Shown: positions 52,351-63,398 of the stretch, piece after piece
Numbering within the stretch: the stretch's first letter is position 1
How the letters are laid out: each line of letters starts with the position of its first letter
Source: an uncultured Alphaproteobacteria bacterium
GTDB taxonomy: Bacteria > Pseudomonadota > Alphaproteobacteria > HIMB59 > GCA-002718135
Reading direction: 5' to 3'
DNA: 64,000 nucleotides
Assembly (NCBI GenBank): GCA_902570155.1
Contig: CACFXU010000002.1
Coordinates: 1-64,000, forward strand
Notes under the pieces: model-generated
Seen by the model: the letters and a program-made list of their open reading frames with translations, nothing else
Database searches by the model: none
Told to the model about the DNA's origin: nothing
Program-made: the position numbers and the translations under genes

Positions 52351-52914
52351 TTAAATTCCTTTTTGAAATTTGTTTAGAGAATTAACACTCTTCCAATATA
52401 AATCTTCTAATCTTTGGAAAATGCTTATTTTAATTATTTCTTTTTCTTTAACACCCCAAATATATTTTTTATCCATCCAACCTTTGAAATTCCCTGATGA
52501 AATTAAACACCAATCAATTTTACATTTTTCTAAAAAAATAATATTCCCCATTCCTATTTCCCCGATAACACTACCGCCTAAAGTATTAAATAATTTTATA
52601 TTTTTACTATCATTTGATAAAACAATGCCAGTTCTAATTCCGGATATTAAACTTTTGTGAATCCATCCAATATTGTTATTAAAGTCTTTTACTTTTCTCC
52701 ATTCTTCATACTCTTCTAATACTTTTAATGGATAATTTCTTTTTACGTATTTAATTTCTATAGGATAATTTTTACTTGGACCAACTCGAATATTTGCATC
52801 ATCAGATTTTAAAGATACATATCTAGGTATTTCTAGACCAGATTCTTTACCAACATTTGCATTGCTTACTTGACAAAAAATTATCATTGAAATGAATACT
52901 ATTTTGAATTTCAT
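52351..52914 (-). CDS. secreted SH3-domain protein
   Basis: 187 residues from the ATG; a GTG 24 bases upstream is less likely because the signal peptide (about 1-19, ending SNA) fits the ATG. A bacterial SH3 domain begins at YVSLKSDDANIRVGPSKNYP (about 32-51), with WRKVKDFNNNIGWIHKSLI (about 73-91). A second SH3-like copy lies about 100-160 (LGEIGMGN equivalent GSVIGEIGMGN, then WCLISSGNFKGWMDKKYIWG). It probably binds peptidoglycan peptides in the periplasm. Its stop abuts the island repeat, so it belongs to the ancestral locus. Confidence 0.85.
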   Translation of the reverse strand: MKFKIVFISMIIFCQVSNANVGKESGLEIPRYVSLKSDDANIRVGPSKNYPIEIKYVKRNYPLKVLEEYEEWRKVKDFNNNIGWIHKSLISGIRTGIVLSNDSKNIKLFNTLGGSVIGEIGMGNIIFLEKCKIDWCLISSGNFKGWMDKKYIWGVKEKEIIKISIFQRLEDLYWKSVNSLNKFQKGI

Positions 52915-52968
52915 GTTAATATTTTTATAAAGTAGCACACGTTTTATATAAAGTGTATAATATTATCA

Positions 52969-53045
52969 GCGCCTGTAGCTCAATTGGATAGAGCGTATGA
53001 CTACGGATCATAAGGTTAGGAGTTCGACTCTTCTCAGGCGCGCCA
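52969..53045 (+). tRNA. tRNA-Arg (anticodon ACG)
   Basis: 77 bases with encoded CCA. Acceptor GCGCCTG / CAGGCGC, D-arm GCTC..GAGC, anticodon stem TATGA / TCATA with loop CTACGGA (ACG at 53003-53005), T-arm AGGAG TTCGACT CTTCT with one wobble or mismatch. A TATAAT at 52956-52961 is placed as its -10 element. Anticodon ACG is normally deaminated to ICG. Confidence 0.95.
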
Positions 53046-53101
53046 AATATATAAAATATTTTTTACAAAATAATTTAAATATATTAGTTAGATAATATAA
53101 T

Positions 53102-54124
53102 ATGATAATTGATGTAAATTTAGATAAAATTAAAGATAATAAGTATTTATCTGAGCTATTTATTAACGCTAAATTTAATAAACTTAATCTTAATTGTAAT
53201 ATTTTACAAGGTAATTTTTTTTCTGATTCATTCCATTATTTTCCCATTACAAAAAATAATGAAACATTTTCATCTTTGTATTTGAGAACATTCAGTAATA
53301 TAGAACATTTTTATAAGCAAAAATTCTTTGAAAACTTTTCAAATAATAAAAATAAATTAAAAAGCTTTGATAATATATTTGTCCTTGGATCAAATGCAGG
53401 AAATAATTATTATTCAAATTTATTAGAATTTCTTCCGAGAATTTTTTTTAGTAACAAAAAAAATATTAAGATCGCTATTCATAGAAATTCCTCAAATAAG
53501 TACAGAAAATTTATAGAAGGTATATTAAAAGCTCTCAATGTAGAATTTAATTTCGTTTTCTTAGATGATGATTTTTACTTTTTTAATAATTCAGAATTCC
53601 CGCAATTTATAAATCTAAATGACTCTATTAAAATTTTAAAAGAATTTTTGAATCCAAAAATTAAATTAGATAGTAGCAAAAAAATTTATGTAACTAGACA
53701 GGACTCAAATTACAGAAAGCTTATTAATGAAAGTGATGTAGTCACTTTGCTAAGAGAAAAAGGTTACAAGGTTATTAATCCACAATTATATGAAATAGAC
53801 GAACAAATAGAAATTTTTTCAAATGCTGATAAAATTATAGCTCCTCACGGATCTAACTTAGCAAACATAACATTTTGTAAACCAGGAACAGAAATTTTTG
53901 AAATTACTCCATCTTTTAGAGAAAACGAAAAATTATTTAATGATAGATATGTAAATTTATCTTCCATTAATAAACTCAAACATCACAAAATTACATCTGA
54001 TACGGTTGATGTCGAAATTCATTCTGAGTTAGCAAAAAAATATATACATCCAAATGTACTAGACCAAAGTAATTATTATAAAAACTTACTTGTTAAAATT
54101 AAAGATTTGAAAGAAATTGTTTAA
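53102..54124 (+). CDS. glycosyltransferase family 61 (DUF563) protein
   Basis: 340 residues, no signal peptide. YVTRQDSNYRKLINESDV (about 198-215), GYKVINPQLYEIDEQIEIF (about 222-240) and ADKIIAPHGSNLANITFCKP (about 243-262) with the conserved His-Gly are the C-terminal GT61/DUF563 signature. These enzymes add sugars to capsular or cell-surface glycans, some to glycoproteins in eukaryotes. It is isolated: 56 bases after tRNA-Arg and convergent with the S49 protease with no gap. The high AT content, with poly-Lys/Asn codons, may reflect acquisition. Confidence 0.8.
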   Translation: MIIDVNLDKIKDNKYLSELFINAKFNKLNLNCNILQGNFFSDSFHYFPITKNNETFSSLYLRTFSNIEHFYKQKFFENFSNNKNKLKSFDNIFVLGSNAGNNYYSNLLEFLPRIFFSNKKNIKIAIHRNSSNKYRKFIEGILKALNVEFNFVFLDDDFYFFNNSEFPQFINLNDSIKILKEFLNPKIKLDSSKKIYVTRQDSNYRKLINESDVVTLLREKGYKVINPQLYEIDEQIEIFSNADKIIAPHGSNLANITFCKPGTEIFEITPSFRENEKLFNDRYVNLSSINKLKHHKITSDTVDVEIHSELAKKYIHPNVLDQSNYYKNLLVKIKDLKEIV

Positions 54125-55138
54125 TTAACATTCTTTTAGAAATAGCGGAGTTATTACATTAATACTCATCTCAAATCTGTTACAAATATTAAATTTAGCA
54201 TCATTGTAATTTTTATAACTTACTAAAAAATTTCCTAATAAACTCTTTTTAGTAACATTTTCATAAATTTTATAATCATCATAATTATTTTTTTTGATTA
54301 TATATCTAATTAATGAGCTATAAGAAACAACATCATCAATTAAAAATTTTTCTTTTGCTTGTTTACTACTATAAATTAATGCACCAATATTATTTCTTAT
54401 AGTTTTAATCTCAATATTACGATTTTTAGAAACTTTTGTTATAAAGTCTTCATATATTTCATCTACAATTTTCTGTAAATGCAAAATCTCTTGGTCTTTA
54501 GGTTTTCTAAAAGGATTAAATAAATCTTTACTTTGGCCTGCATTTTGATTGAAAACTTCAATACCTTTTTCAGTTTCTATCGTTTGTCCAAGTAAACCTG
54601 AGGATACACTTAACGGTGTATTGTAATAATACCAGCTTGGTCCACCAACTCCAATACTGCCTATAGTTGAGCCATAAGATGCAAATATTTCATCAGCAGT
54701 AGTAGCAATCCAATATCCTCCAGATGCTAAAATTTCATTTGTAAAAAAATATATTTTTACTTTTGATTCTTTTTTAAAATTTTTAAAAATATTTTCTAAT
54801 TGTGATGTAGCAGTTACTGTACCTCCAGGTGAATTGATCTTTACGAGTAAAATTTTGACATTTAGTTTTTTTAATTCTTCTAAATACAAACTGATGTGTT
54901 CAGGATTAATGTAATCATAAAAATTGTTTTCTAACACATTGCTGGAATTATTAAAAATTGGACCGTTTAAATTTATTACACCAATGATATTTTGCGAGTT
55001 TTGATCTCCCTCAGTCATTGTAAACTCAGACTTTTGCAAATTATTTGTTAGATTAAGTAGTATGCTGATAATCAAAAAAAAAGCTAATAGAGCAGTTAGA
55101 AATCCAAAAGTTCGAAAAAAAACCGAGAAAAAGACCAT
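54125..55138 (-). CDS. sppA: S49 family (SppA-like) signal peptide peptidase
   Basis: 337 residues, short 36-kDa SppA form. One N-terminal membrane helix (about 9-30). INSPGGTVTATSQ (about 102-114), then ILASGGYWIATTADEIFA (about 137-154) and SYGSTIGSIGVGG (about 155-167) with the nucleophile Ser in GSIGV. A catalytic Lys is expected further on. It degrades leftover signal peptides in the inner membrane with its domain in the periplasm. Divergent from groES, sharing a 150-base promoter region. Confidence 0.87.
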   Translation of the reverse strand: MVFFSVFFRTFGFLTALLAFFLIISILLNLTNNLQKSEFTMTEGDQNSQNIIGVINLNGPIFNNSSNVLENNFYDYINPEHISLYLEELKKLNVKILLVKINSPGGTVTATSQLENIFKNFKKESKVKIYFFTNEILASGGYWIATTADEIFASYGSTIGSIGVGGPSWYYYNTPLSVSSGLLGQTIETEKGIEVFNQNAGQSKDLFNPFRKPKDQEILHLQKIVDEIYEDFITKVSKNRNIEIKTIRNNIGALIYSSKQAKEKFLIDDVVSYSSLIRYIIKKNNYDDYKIYENVTKKSLLGNFLVSYKNYNDAKFNICNRFEMSINVITPLFLKEC

Positions 55139-55190
55139 TTTTAAGAAATATCATAACTTTACTTAATTTAAATTTTTTTTTGTTTTCTTC

Positions 55191-55218
55191 TTGAATAGAA
55201 TTCAATAATGCTTAAATA
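55191..55218 (+). promoter_or_regulatory. groESL sigma-70-type promoter
   Basis: TTGAAT (55191-55196), a 16-base spacer and TAAATA (55213-55218). The expected start falls inside the CIRCE element that begins two bases later, the usual arrangement for HrcA control. Confidence 0.6.
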
Positions 55219-55219
55219 A

Positions 55220-55246
55220 CTAGCACTCTCATTATGAGAGTGCTAA
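55220..55246. promoter_or_regulatory. CIRCE operator (HrcA site) of groESL
   Basis: CTAGCACTC-N9-GAGTGCTAA matches the CIRCE consensus TTAGCACTC-N9-GAGTGCTAA except for the first base. It lies 42 bases before the groES ATG and just after the -10. HrcA binds here and is released on heat stress. The hrcA gene is not in the window. Confidence 0.93.
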
Positions 55247-55288
55247 TAAAAAATGATTTAATTTCAATTAGTTAACAAATGAGGAAAT

Positions 55289-55594
55289 ATGAATTTTAGA
55301 CCTTTACATGATAGAGTCTTAGTTAAAAGAGTAGACTCTGATCAAAAAACAGCAGGGGGAATAATTATCCCTGATACTGCTCAAGAAAAACCAATGGAAG
55401 GTGAAGTATTAGAAGTTGGTTCTGGGGCAAGAGATGAAACAGGAAAACTAGTACCTTTGGATGTCAAAAAAGGAGATAAAATACTTTTTGGAAAATGGTC
55501 TGGTACTGAAGTAAAAATGAATGGTGAGGACTTTCTGATTATGAAAGAGTCTGACATCATGGGAATTATAACTTCAGGTAAGAAAAAGAAATAG
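55289..55594 (+). CDS. groES: co-chaperonin GroES
   Basis: 101 residues. [21 protein letters not shown] (the start of the Cpn10 fold), the mobile loop [16 protein letters not shown] (about 23-38) and [20 protein letters not shown] near the C-terminus are typical. It caps GroEL during ATP-driven folding. GAGG precedes the ATG by 4 bases. groEL follows 21 bases downstream, and a CIRCE element precedes it. Confidence 0.97.
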   Translation: MNFRPLHDRVLVKRVDSDQKTAGGIIIPDTAQEKPMEGEVLEVGSGARDETGKLVPLDVKKGDKILFGKWSGTEVKMNGEDFLIMKESDIMGIITSGKKKK

Positions 55595-57283
<1,689 letters not shown>

Positions 57284-57308
57284 TTTTTAATAAAATAATT
57301 ATGAGAAG

Positions 57309-57336
57309 AGGGCAAATTTATTTGCCCTTTTTTTTT
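57309..57336 (+). terminator. rho-independent terminator of groESL
   Basis: 8-bp stem AGGGCAAA / TTTGCCCT with a 4-base loop (57309-57328) followed by eight T (57329-57336). It ends at the stop codon of the convergent glutathione peroxidase gene. Confidence 0.88.
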
Positions 57337-57871
57337 AAATTAATCGATCTATTAGATTTGTAATTTTTGTACTATCTGGTTTAGTCATAGAAGACCAAGA
57401 TTTAACGAGTTGTCCTTTTCTATCAAATAAATATTTATAAAAATTCCACTTTGGCTTTTCGTTATACTCATTGTCGATCCAGGCATAAATTGGATGGGCA
57501 CTGCTTCCTTTAACATCCATTGGAGATGAAGTAACAAAACCTACGCCGTAGTTAACTAAACATATTTTTTTAATATCTTCAGTATCTGAATACTCTTGAT
57601 TAAAGGAATTGCTAGTAGTAGCTATTATTGTTAAATCACTTTTTCTATAATTAAGAAATAGATTTTGAAGATCTTCATACTGTGGAGTGAAACCACATCT
57701 TGAAGCTGTATTTACTATTAAAATTGGCTTACCTGCAAATTTCTCTAAATTTACTTGATTGCCGTCTATATCTTCAAATGAAAAATCATATAAATTCACT
57801 GTTTCATTAGCTAATAATGTATTCTTCAAGTTAAGCATAATCAAAAAAACAAGTAAAAATTTAAATTTCAT
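57335..57871 (-). CDS. glutathione peroxidase family protein, exported, cysteine type
   Basis: 178 residues. A signal peptide (about 1-21, ending LLANE) makes it periplasmic, longer than cytoplasmic homologues. NTASRCGFTPQYEDLQNLF (about 55-73) has the peroxidatic Cys in the place of selenocysteine, and KWNFYKYLFDRKG (about 139-151) has the Trp-Asn pair. It reduces hydroperoxides with glutathione or thioredoxin. It is convergent with groEL and divergent from the mscS-type gene, 26 bases between starts. Confidence 0.9.
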   Translation of the reverse strand: MKFKFLLVFLIMLNLKNTLLANETVNLYDFSFEDIDGNQVNLEKFAGKPILIVNTASRCGFTPQYEDLQNLFLNYRKSDLTIIATTSNSFNQEYSDTEDIKKICLVNYGVGFVTSSPMDVKGSSAHPIYAWIDNEYNEKPKWNFYKYLFDRKGQLVKSWSSMTKPDSTKITNLIDRLI

Positions 57872-57897
57872 GTTAGTGAGTAGTAAATATATCGCTT

Positions 57898-59034
57898 ATG
57901 GAAACATTCAATAGCTTTACAGACCTTTTTTTAGATGTTTGGAATAACGGTGTTTTTGGCATAAATGCTACAGATATCATAGTAAGCCTAGTAATTTTCC
58001 TACTTTTTTATTTACTTAGAAGGCTTATAGCTAGATTTATTCTTAATCGATTATCAAGTATTGTTTCAAAAACTTCCAATCAAATTGATGACGCTGTTAT
58101 TGAAGTCCTCGATGGACCATTAAAATTTCTTCCTGTTGTTTTAGGTTTCTTTATAGCTTCTTCGTACTTGGATGTTTCTGATAACAATCAAGATTTTTTA
58201 GATTTATTAAACAGATCTTTGATTACAATTTTTATATTCTGGTTATTACATCAATTGATTATACCTTTTTCATTTGTAATAAAAAACTTTGAGTCAACAA
58301 TTTCAAAGCCATTAGTTGATTGGACTCTTAAAGGTTTAAAAATTCTTGTTATTGTACTTGGGTCGGTCGCAATATTAGAGTTGTGGGGCATAAGAGTAGG
58401 GCCAGTAATTGCAGGATTAGGTTTATTTGGTGTAGCGGTAGCACTTGGTGCTCAAGATTTATTTAAAAATTTAATTAGTGGTATTATGATACTAATGGAA
58501 AAAAGATTTACTGTAGGAGATGTAATATTAGTTTCTGGAGAAGTTGAAGGAGTTGTTGAACAAATTGGATTTAGATCCACCCTTGTTAGAAGGTTTGATT
58601 CAACACCAGTAATGGTTCCAAATTATAAATTTGCTGAGCAGTCTGTAACTAATTATACAAGAAGACATCATAGACGTATAAGATGGTTAATTGGACTAGA
58701 GTATAGAACAACAATTGATCAATTAAAAAAAATTAGAGATGAGATAAATACATTAATTGAGAAAGATGATAACTTTGCAAAAAATCAAAATGCAAGTTTC
58801 TACGTTCGAATAGATAGTTTTTCTGATAGTTCTATTGATATGTTAGTACAAACATTTACAGTTACGAATGAATGGGCTGAATTTTTAAAAATTAAAGAAA
58901 ATCTTGCTGTAAAAATAATTGAAATTGTTGAAAATAATGAGGCTGGTTTTGCGTTTCCAAGCCAATCACTTTATGTTGAGAAATTATCTGATGAAAAAAC
59001 TGAGATATTTAATCCTCAATCTACAAAAAATTAA
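57898..59034 (+). CDS. MscS-family mechanosensitive channel
   Basis: 378 residues. Four hydrophobic segments: about 22-42, 75-95, 104-124 and 147-170. The MscS pore helix follows: GVAVALGAQDLFKNLISGIM (about 177-196) with the Gly/Ala packing. FTVGDVILVSGEVEGVVEQI (about 203-222) begins the beta domain and VPNYKFAEQSVTNYTRR the vestibule. It opens to release solutes in hypoosmotic shock. It overlaps the AI-2E gene stop-to-start by one base (TAATG). Confidence 0.9.
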   Translation: METFNSFTDLFLDVWNNGVFGINATDIIVSLVIFLLFYLLRRLIARFILNRLSSIVSKTSNQIDDAVIEVLDGPLKFLPVVLGFFIASSYLDVSDNNQDFLDLLNRSLITIFIFWLLHQLIIPFSFVIKNFESTISKPLVDWTLKGLKILVIVLGSVAILELWGIRVGPVIAGLGLFGVAVALGAQDLFKNLISGIMILMEKRFTVGDVILVSGEVEGVVEQIGFRSTLVRRFDSTPVMVPNYKFAEQSVTNYTRRHHRRIRWLIGLEYRTTIDQLKKIRDEINTLIEKDDNFAKNQNASFYVRIDSFSDSSIDMLVQTFTVTNEWAEFLKIKENLAVKIIEIVENNEAGFAFPSQSLYVEKLSDEKTEIFNPQSTKN

Positions 59035-60038
59035 TGAACGAAAGTAATCGTGTAATTTCTGGTTCTCTTTTTATATTAGCTAGTATTGCTGTTGCATTTA
59101 TACTAAATTTTTCTCAACCAATAATGGTTCCATTTGTGTTAGCACTTCTTTTAAGGATATTAATTGATCCAATAATTGATTTTCAAACTATAAATCTTCG
59201 TGTACACAGATTTATAGCAGTTTTTATAAGTATTTGTTTAATTGTACTTTTATTCTCAATTATAGTTCCTTTTATTGTTTCTTCTGTAGCAACATTCTTG
59301 GAGTCTGCAGATGATTATAATCAAAAAGTAATTATTTTAATAGAGGCAGTCATAATACAACTGCAACAATTTGATATTGATATTGATAGAGAAACAATTA
59401 GAAATACAATTGCAGAGTTACCTATTACTAATTGGGCTGCAACTATATTAAGTAATAGTGCAAATTTTATTTCAAAGTTTCTTTTAGTTGTAGTTATAAC
59501 ATTATTTTTATTATTGGGAACTCCTCCTAAAAATACTTCAGATGAATGGAATGATATTATTAGATTAGTAAAAAAATATATATTTACTAAATTTTTAACA
59601 TCAGCTTTTACAGGCGTTGCAGCAGGATTAATTTATTGGTTTTTAGGTCTTGAATTAGCCTTCATTTTCGGAAGCTTAACATTTATTTTAAATTTCATTC
59701 CAGTTATTGGTTCTGTTATTGCTGTTTTACTTCCATTACCAATTGCTTTCCTTCAATACAACGATCCAACACTAGTTGTATTAATTATAATTTTACCAAC
59801 GGTTATTCATCAAATAGTGGGAAATTTTGTAGAACCTAAAATATTTGGTGAGAGTTTTGGATTACATCCAATTACAATTATTTTATCGTTAATATTCTGG
59901 GGAATGATTTGGGGCTTTATTGGAGTTCTTCTCGCAGCACCTTTAACTGCAATCATCAGAATTTCATTTGAAAGATTTGAAACAACCAAACAAATTGCAA
60001 GATTATTAGAAGGTAAGATTCATATAAAAGAAATCTAA
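59034..60038 (+). CDS. AI-2E transporter family (PerM/YdiK type) permease
   Basis: 334 residues, about eight hydrophobic segments. FVEPKIFGESFGLHPITIIL (about 262-281) and GVLLAAPLTAIIRI (about 299-312) are the family signature. Members include TqsA (AI-2 export) and Na+/H+ antiporters; a quorum-sensing role should not be assumed. It follows mscS closely and is convergent with recX, with a 4-base overlap. Confidence 0.87.
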   Translation: MNESNRVISGSLFILASIAVAFILNFSQPIMVPFVLALLLRILIDPIIDFQTINLRVHRFIAVFISICLIVLLFSIIVPFIVSSVATFLESADDYNQKVIILIEAVIIQLQQFDIDIDRETIRNTIAELPITNWAATILSNSANFISKFLLVVVITLFLLLGTPPKNTSDEWNDIIRLVKKYIFTKFLTSAFTGVAAGLIYWFLGLELAFIFGSLTFILNFIPVIGSVIAVLLPLPIAFLQYNDPTLVVLIIILPTVIHQIVGNFVEPKIFGESFGLHPITIILSLIFWGMIWGFIGVLLAAPLTAIIRISFERFETTKQIARLLEGKIHIKEI

Positions 60039-60505
60039 CCTAATATTTTCTTACATATTTCATAGCTAAAACCAGCTCTTGCCATTTTTGCTAATTTTTT
60101 TTCATAACTTTCATTTTTTTCCAACAATTTCTTTTTTTTAGCAAATATTTTTGCTGACTCTAATTCCCAATTATCGTTATCTTGCTTCATTAAGTTTAAA
60201 TTATTTTGAATTTGAGATTTACTCACTCCTTTTTTAATCAAGTAATTGAAAATAAAATTTTTAGATCTTCCAGAATTTGATAATGAAAGAATTTTTGTTG
60301 AGCTATATCTATCATCATCAATAAATTTATTTTTTTCTAATTTTAAAATTATACTTTCAATAATATCAATGAGTTTTTTTTTCTCAAAATTTGTTAAATT
60401 TAATCTTAAAATTTTTCTTTTAAGCACACTAACTAAATTATTCTTTGAGGAATCATACTTGCTTAAGTAATCAACGGCATATTTTAAGAGTTTTTTTTCG
60501 TCCAC
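60035..60505 (-). CDS. recX: RecX family regulatory protein
   Basis: 156 residues from GTG; a TTG 15 bases upstream is also possible and neither has a ribosome site. Three RecX three-helix repeats are visible: LLKYAVDYLSKYDSSKNNLV near the N-terminus, DDRYSSTKILSLSNSGRSKN (about 75-94) with FIFNYLIKKGVSKSQI, and a C-terminal KMARAGFSYEICKKIL. RecX limits RecA filament growth. recA is not in the window. Very Lys-rich, as expected for the composition. Confidence 0.78.
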   Translation of the reverse strand: MDEKKLLKYAVDYLSKYDSSKNNLVSVLKRKILRLNLTNFEKKKLIDIIESIILKLEKNKFIDDDRYSSTKILSLSNSGRSKNFIFNYLIKKGVSKSQIQNNLNLMKQDNDNWELESAKIFAKKKKLLEKNESYEKKLAKMARAGFSYEICKKILG

Positions 60506-60553
60506 TAAATTAATATACAAATAATTTAAATATATTAAAAGAAAACCCGTAAT

Positions 60554-61324
60554 ATGATTTACTATAATTATCTTTGTTTTCTTACATTAGTTAAAAAAGA
60601 AGTCTTTAGGTTCTTAAAAGTTGGAATACAAACTGTGATTGGACCAGCTATTAGCTCTTTATTATTTTTAGCTGTTTTTAGTTTGGCTCTAGGTAGATCT
60701 GTAAATTCTATAAATGGTATTGATCTTTCTTATTTCATTGCACCCGGTCTAATAATGATGACTATGTTGCAAAACGCTTTCGCTAATTCCGCATCAAGTA
60801 TTGGTCAATCAAAATTTCAAGGAAATATTGTAGACATATTAATGGCTCCATTAAATAATGTTGAACTAGCATTTGGTTTTATTATTGGCTCTGTTTGTAG
60901 AGGTATTGTTTGTGGTATAGTTACTACTTTGGGGGTTATGATATTTGTTCCTTTAACCGTTCACTCTTACACTGCTTTACTATTTTTTACATTAATGGGG
61001 TGTACAATGATGGGAACTTTGGGAACAATTGTTGGTATATGGGCAGACAAATGGGATCAACAACAAGGTATAACTAATTTTATAGTTTTACCTCTTACTT
61101 TTTTGTCTGGAACATTTTATTCAATTTCGAGACTTCCAGAGTTTTGGCAGACAGTTTCCTCATTCAATCCATTCTTCTATAATATTGATGGTTTCAGATA
61201 TGCTTTTACGGGTATTTCTGATAGCTCATTAATCCAAGGATCAATCTTCTTAATAATTATTAATATTATATTAATTTTATTATGCTATTTTATGTTTCGC
61301 AAAGGATATAAAATTAAATTTTAA
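60554..61324 (+). CDS. ABC-2 type transporter permease
   Basis: 256 residues, six hydrophobic segments. ISSLLFLAVFSLALGR (about 33-48), YFIAPGLIMMTMLQNAFAN (about 64-82) and FLSGTFYSISRLPEFWQ (about 188-204) match ABC-2 permeases such as YadH or the NodJ type. It exports an unknown lipid, glycan or drug. A cognate ATPase is not in the window, which is unusual because these genes are normally adjacent. It precedes argD by 2 bases. Confidence 0.87.
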   Translation: MIYYNYLCFLTLVKKEVFRFLKVGIQTVIGPAISSLLFLAVFSLALGRSVNSINGIDLSYFIAPGLIMMTMLQNAFANSASSIGQSKFQGNIVDILMAPLNNVELAFGFIIGSVCRGIVCGIVTTLGVMIFVPLTVHSYTALLFFTLMGCTMMGTLGTIVGIWADKWDQQQGITNFIVLPLTFLSGTFYSISRLPEFWQTVSSFNPFFYNIDGFRYAFTGISDSSLIQGSIFLIIINIILILLCYFMFRKGYKIKF

Positions 61325-61326
61325 AT

Positions 61327-62505
61327 ATGGTTAGTAAACTTTTATCAAACGTGATGCCAACTTATGGGAACAAATCTCTTGAATTTGCAAAAGGCAAAGG
61401 ATGTTATTTATACTCTAATCAAAATACAAAATATTTAGATTTTGCAAGTGGAATAGCTGTAAATTCTCTTGGTCATTGTCATCCTAAGCTTATAGATGCG
61501 CTTAATAAGCAATCGAAACAACTCTGGCATGTTTCAAACTTATATAAAATTAAAAAACAGGAACAATTTGCAAAATTACTATGTAAAAATTCTTTTGCAG
61601 ACAAAGTCTTTTTTACTAATTCAGGAGCTGAATCTATTGAATGCGGAATTAAAATAATAAGAGGATATCATTCATATTACAATACTAACAAAACAGAGAT
61701 TATTACTTTTGATGGCGCTTTTCATGGAAGAACTTATGGAGCACTTTCTGCGCAAAAAAACAAAAAATACTCTAATGGTTTTGGCCCTATGCTTAAAGGA
61801 TTTAAACAAATCGAATTTAATAATGAAAAAAAATTAATATCGGCAATAAACAAAAAAACAGCTGGTATTATTATTGAACCAATTCAAGGAGAAGGAGGTA
61901 TTCGTCCTGCCAATCTAAGTTTTTTAAAATTACTAAGAAAAATCTGTAACGAAAAGAAAATCTTACTTTTTTTCGATGAGGTTCAGTGTGGATTTGGAAG
62001 ATCAGGTAAATTATTTTCACACGAATGGGCAAAAATAAAACCTGATATTATGTCTGTAGCAAAAGGTATTGGATCGGGTTTTCCTCTTGGCGCTTGTATG
62101 TCAACAAACAAAGCATGTGTTGCTATGACTAAAGGTAGTCATGGATCAACTTATGGTGGTAATCCGTTAGCCATGAGTGTAGGTTTAGAAGTCTTAAAAA
62201 TTATCTCTAATAAAACATTTCTTACAAAAGTTGATAAAACAGCAAGATATTTCTGGAAAAATTTAAAAAAATTAGAGAATTCATCAAATATTATTTCAGA
62301 GGTTAGAGGTGCAGGACTTTTATTGGGAATTAAAACAAATATTAGCAATATAGATTTTTCTGAACAACTTAAAAAAAATAAATTACTAAATGTACCTGCT
62401 GCAGATAATACAGTAAGATTAGCCCCGCCACTTATTGTATCTTATAAAGAGATTGATAAATCATTAACAATAATTAAAAAAAGTTTAAAAGAACTATCAG
62501 GATGA
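61327..62505 (+). CDS. argD: acetylornithine aminotransferase
   Basis: 392 residues, class III PLP aminotransferase. LDFASGIAVNSLGHCHP near the N-terminus, FTNSGAESIECGIKI (about 96-110), TFDGAFHGRTYGALSA (about 134-149), LLFFDEVQCGFGRSG (about 214-228) and MSVAKGIGSGFPLGA (about 239-253, PLP Lys). It converts N-acetylglutamate semialdehyde to N-acetylornithine in arginine synthesis. It overlaps argF by 4 bases (ATGA-type), a common pair in Alphaproteobacteria. Confidence 0.93.
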   Translation: MVSKLLSNVMPTYGNKSLEFAKGKGCYLYSNQNTKYLDFASGIAVNSLGHCHPKLIDALNKQSKQLWHVSNLYKIKKQEQFAKLLCKNSFADKVFFTNSGAESIECGIKIIRGYHSYYNTNKTEIITFDGAFHGRTYGALSAQKNKKYSNGFGPMLKGFKQIEFNNEKKLISAINKKTAGIIIEPIQGEGGIRPANLSFLKLLRKICNEKKILLFFDEVQCGFGRSGKLFSHEWAKIKPDIMSVAKGIGSGFPLGACMSTNKACVAMTKGSHGSTYGGNPLAMSVGLEVLKIISNKTFLTKVDKTARYFWKNLKKLENSSNIISEVRGAGLLLGIKTNISNIDFSEQLKKNKLLNVPAADNTVRLAPPLIVSYKEIDKSLTIIKKSLKELSG

Positions 62506-63398
62506 AGCATTTTATTGATATTAATAGTTTTAATAAAAAAGAAATTGATGAAATAATTTCTCTTGCTAAAAAAATCAAAAAAAACCCAAAAAAATATTCT
62601 TTATCTTGCAAAGATAAAACTCTCGGTTTAATTTTCGAAAAACAATCACTAAGAACCAGATTAAGCTTTAATGTTGGAATGCAAAAATTAGGAGGTTATG
62701 TTTTAGAATTGCAAAGTAAAGATATTGGCTTTGATAATAAAAGAGAAAAAGCCGAAGATGTTCTTAATATATTAAGTCAATATATTGATTGCATAATGAT
62801 AAGAAATAATAATCATAAACAAATAGTAAATTTAAGCAAAGAAAATATTTTGCCGATTATAAATGGTTTAACTGAATATAGTCATCCATGCCAAATACTT
62901 GGTGATTTTTTAACTCTACAAGAGCATCTTAAAAGTACAAAAAATGCTAATATTGCTTGGATAGGTGATTATAATAATGTCTTACGCTCTCTTATTCATC
63001 TGCAAAATATTTATAATTTCAAACTAAATTTAATCATTCCAAAAGAAATTTTTAAAAATTATAAAAAAGAGTTTCAACAATACAAAAATAAAAATTTAAA
63101 CCATTTTTTTGATCCTATATTAGGTACAAAAAATTCAAATTGTATAATGACTGATGTTTGGGTTTCTATGGGTGAAAAAAATAAAAATAAAAAAAAATAT
63201 TTCAAAAATTATACCGTAGATAAAAAAATTATTAGCAATGCTAAAAACAATGTAATATTTATGCACTGCTTACCTGCAAAAAGAGGACAAGAAGTGACAT
63301 CAGAAGTTCTTGATGGAAAAAATTCTGTTGTATTAATGCAAGCAAAAAATAGAATGTACATTCAACAAGCTATATTAATTTATGTACTTAAAAAGTAG
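62502..63398 (+). CDS. argF: ornithine carbamoyltransferase
   Basis: 298 residues. EKQSLRTRLSFNVGM (about 47-61) is the STRT-type carbamoyl phosphate site, here SLRTR. NGLTEYSHPCQILGDFLT (about 124-141) contains the HPCQ motif, TDVWVSMGE (about 219-227) the ornithine site and FMHCLPAKRGQEV (about 251-263) the SMG/HCLP loop. It makes citrulline from ornithine and carbamoyl phosphate in the cytoplasm. The start overlaps argD; its stop overlaps the lipoprotein gene by 17 bases. Confidence 0.93.
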   Translation: MKHFIDINSFNKKEIDEIISLAKKIKKNPKKYSLSCKDKTLGLIFEKQSLRTRLSFNVGMQKLGGYVLELQSKDIGFDNKREKAEDVLNILSQYIDCIMIRNNNHKQIVNLSKENILPIINGLTEYSHPCQILGDFLTLQEHLKSTKNANIAWIGDYNNVLRSLIHLQNIYNFKLNLIIPKEIFKNYKKEFQQYKNKNLNHFFDPILGTKNSNCIMTDVWVSMGEKNKNKKKYFKNYTVDKKIISNAKNNVIFMHCLPAKRGQEVTSEVLDGKNSVVLMQAKNRMYIQQAILIYVLKK

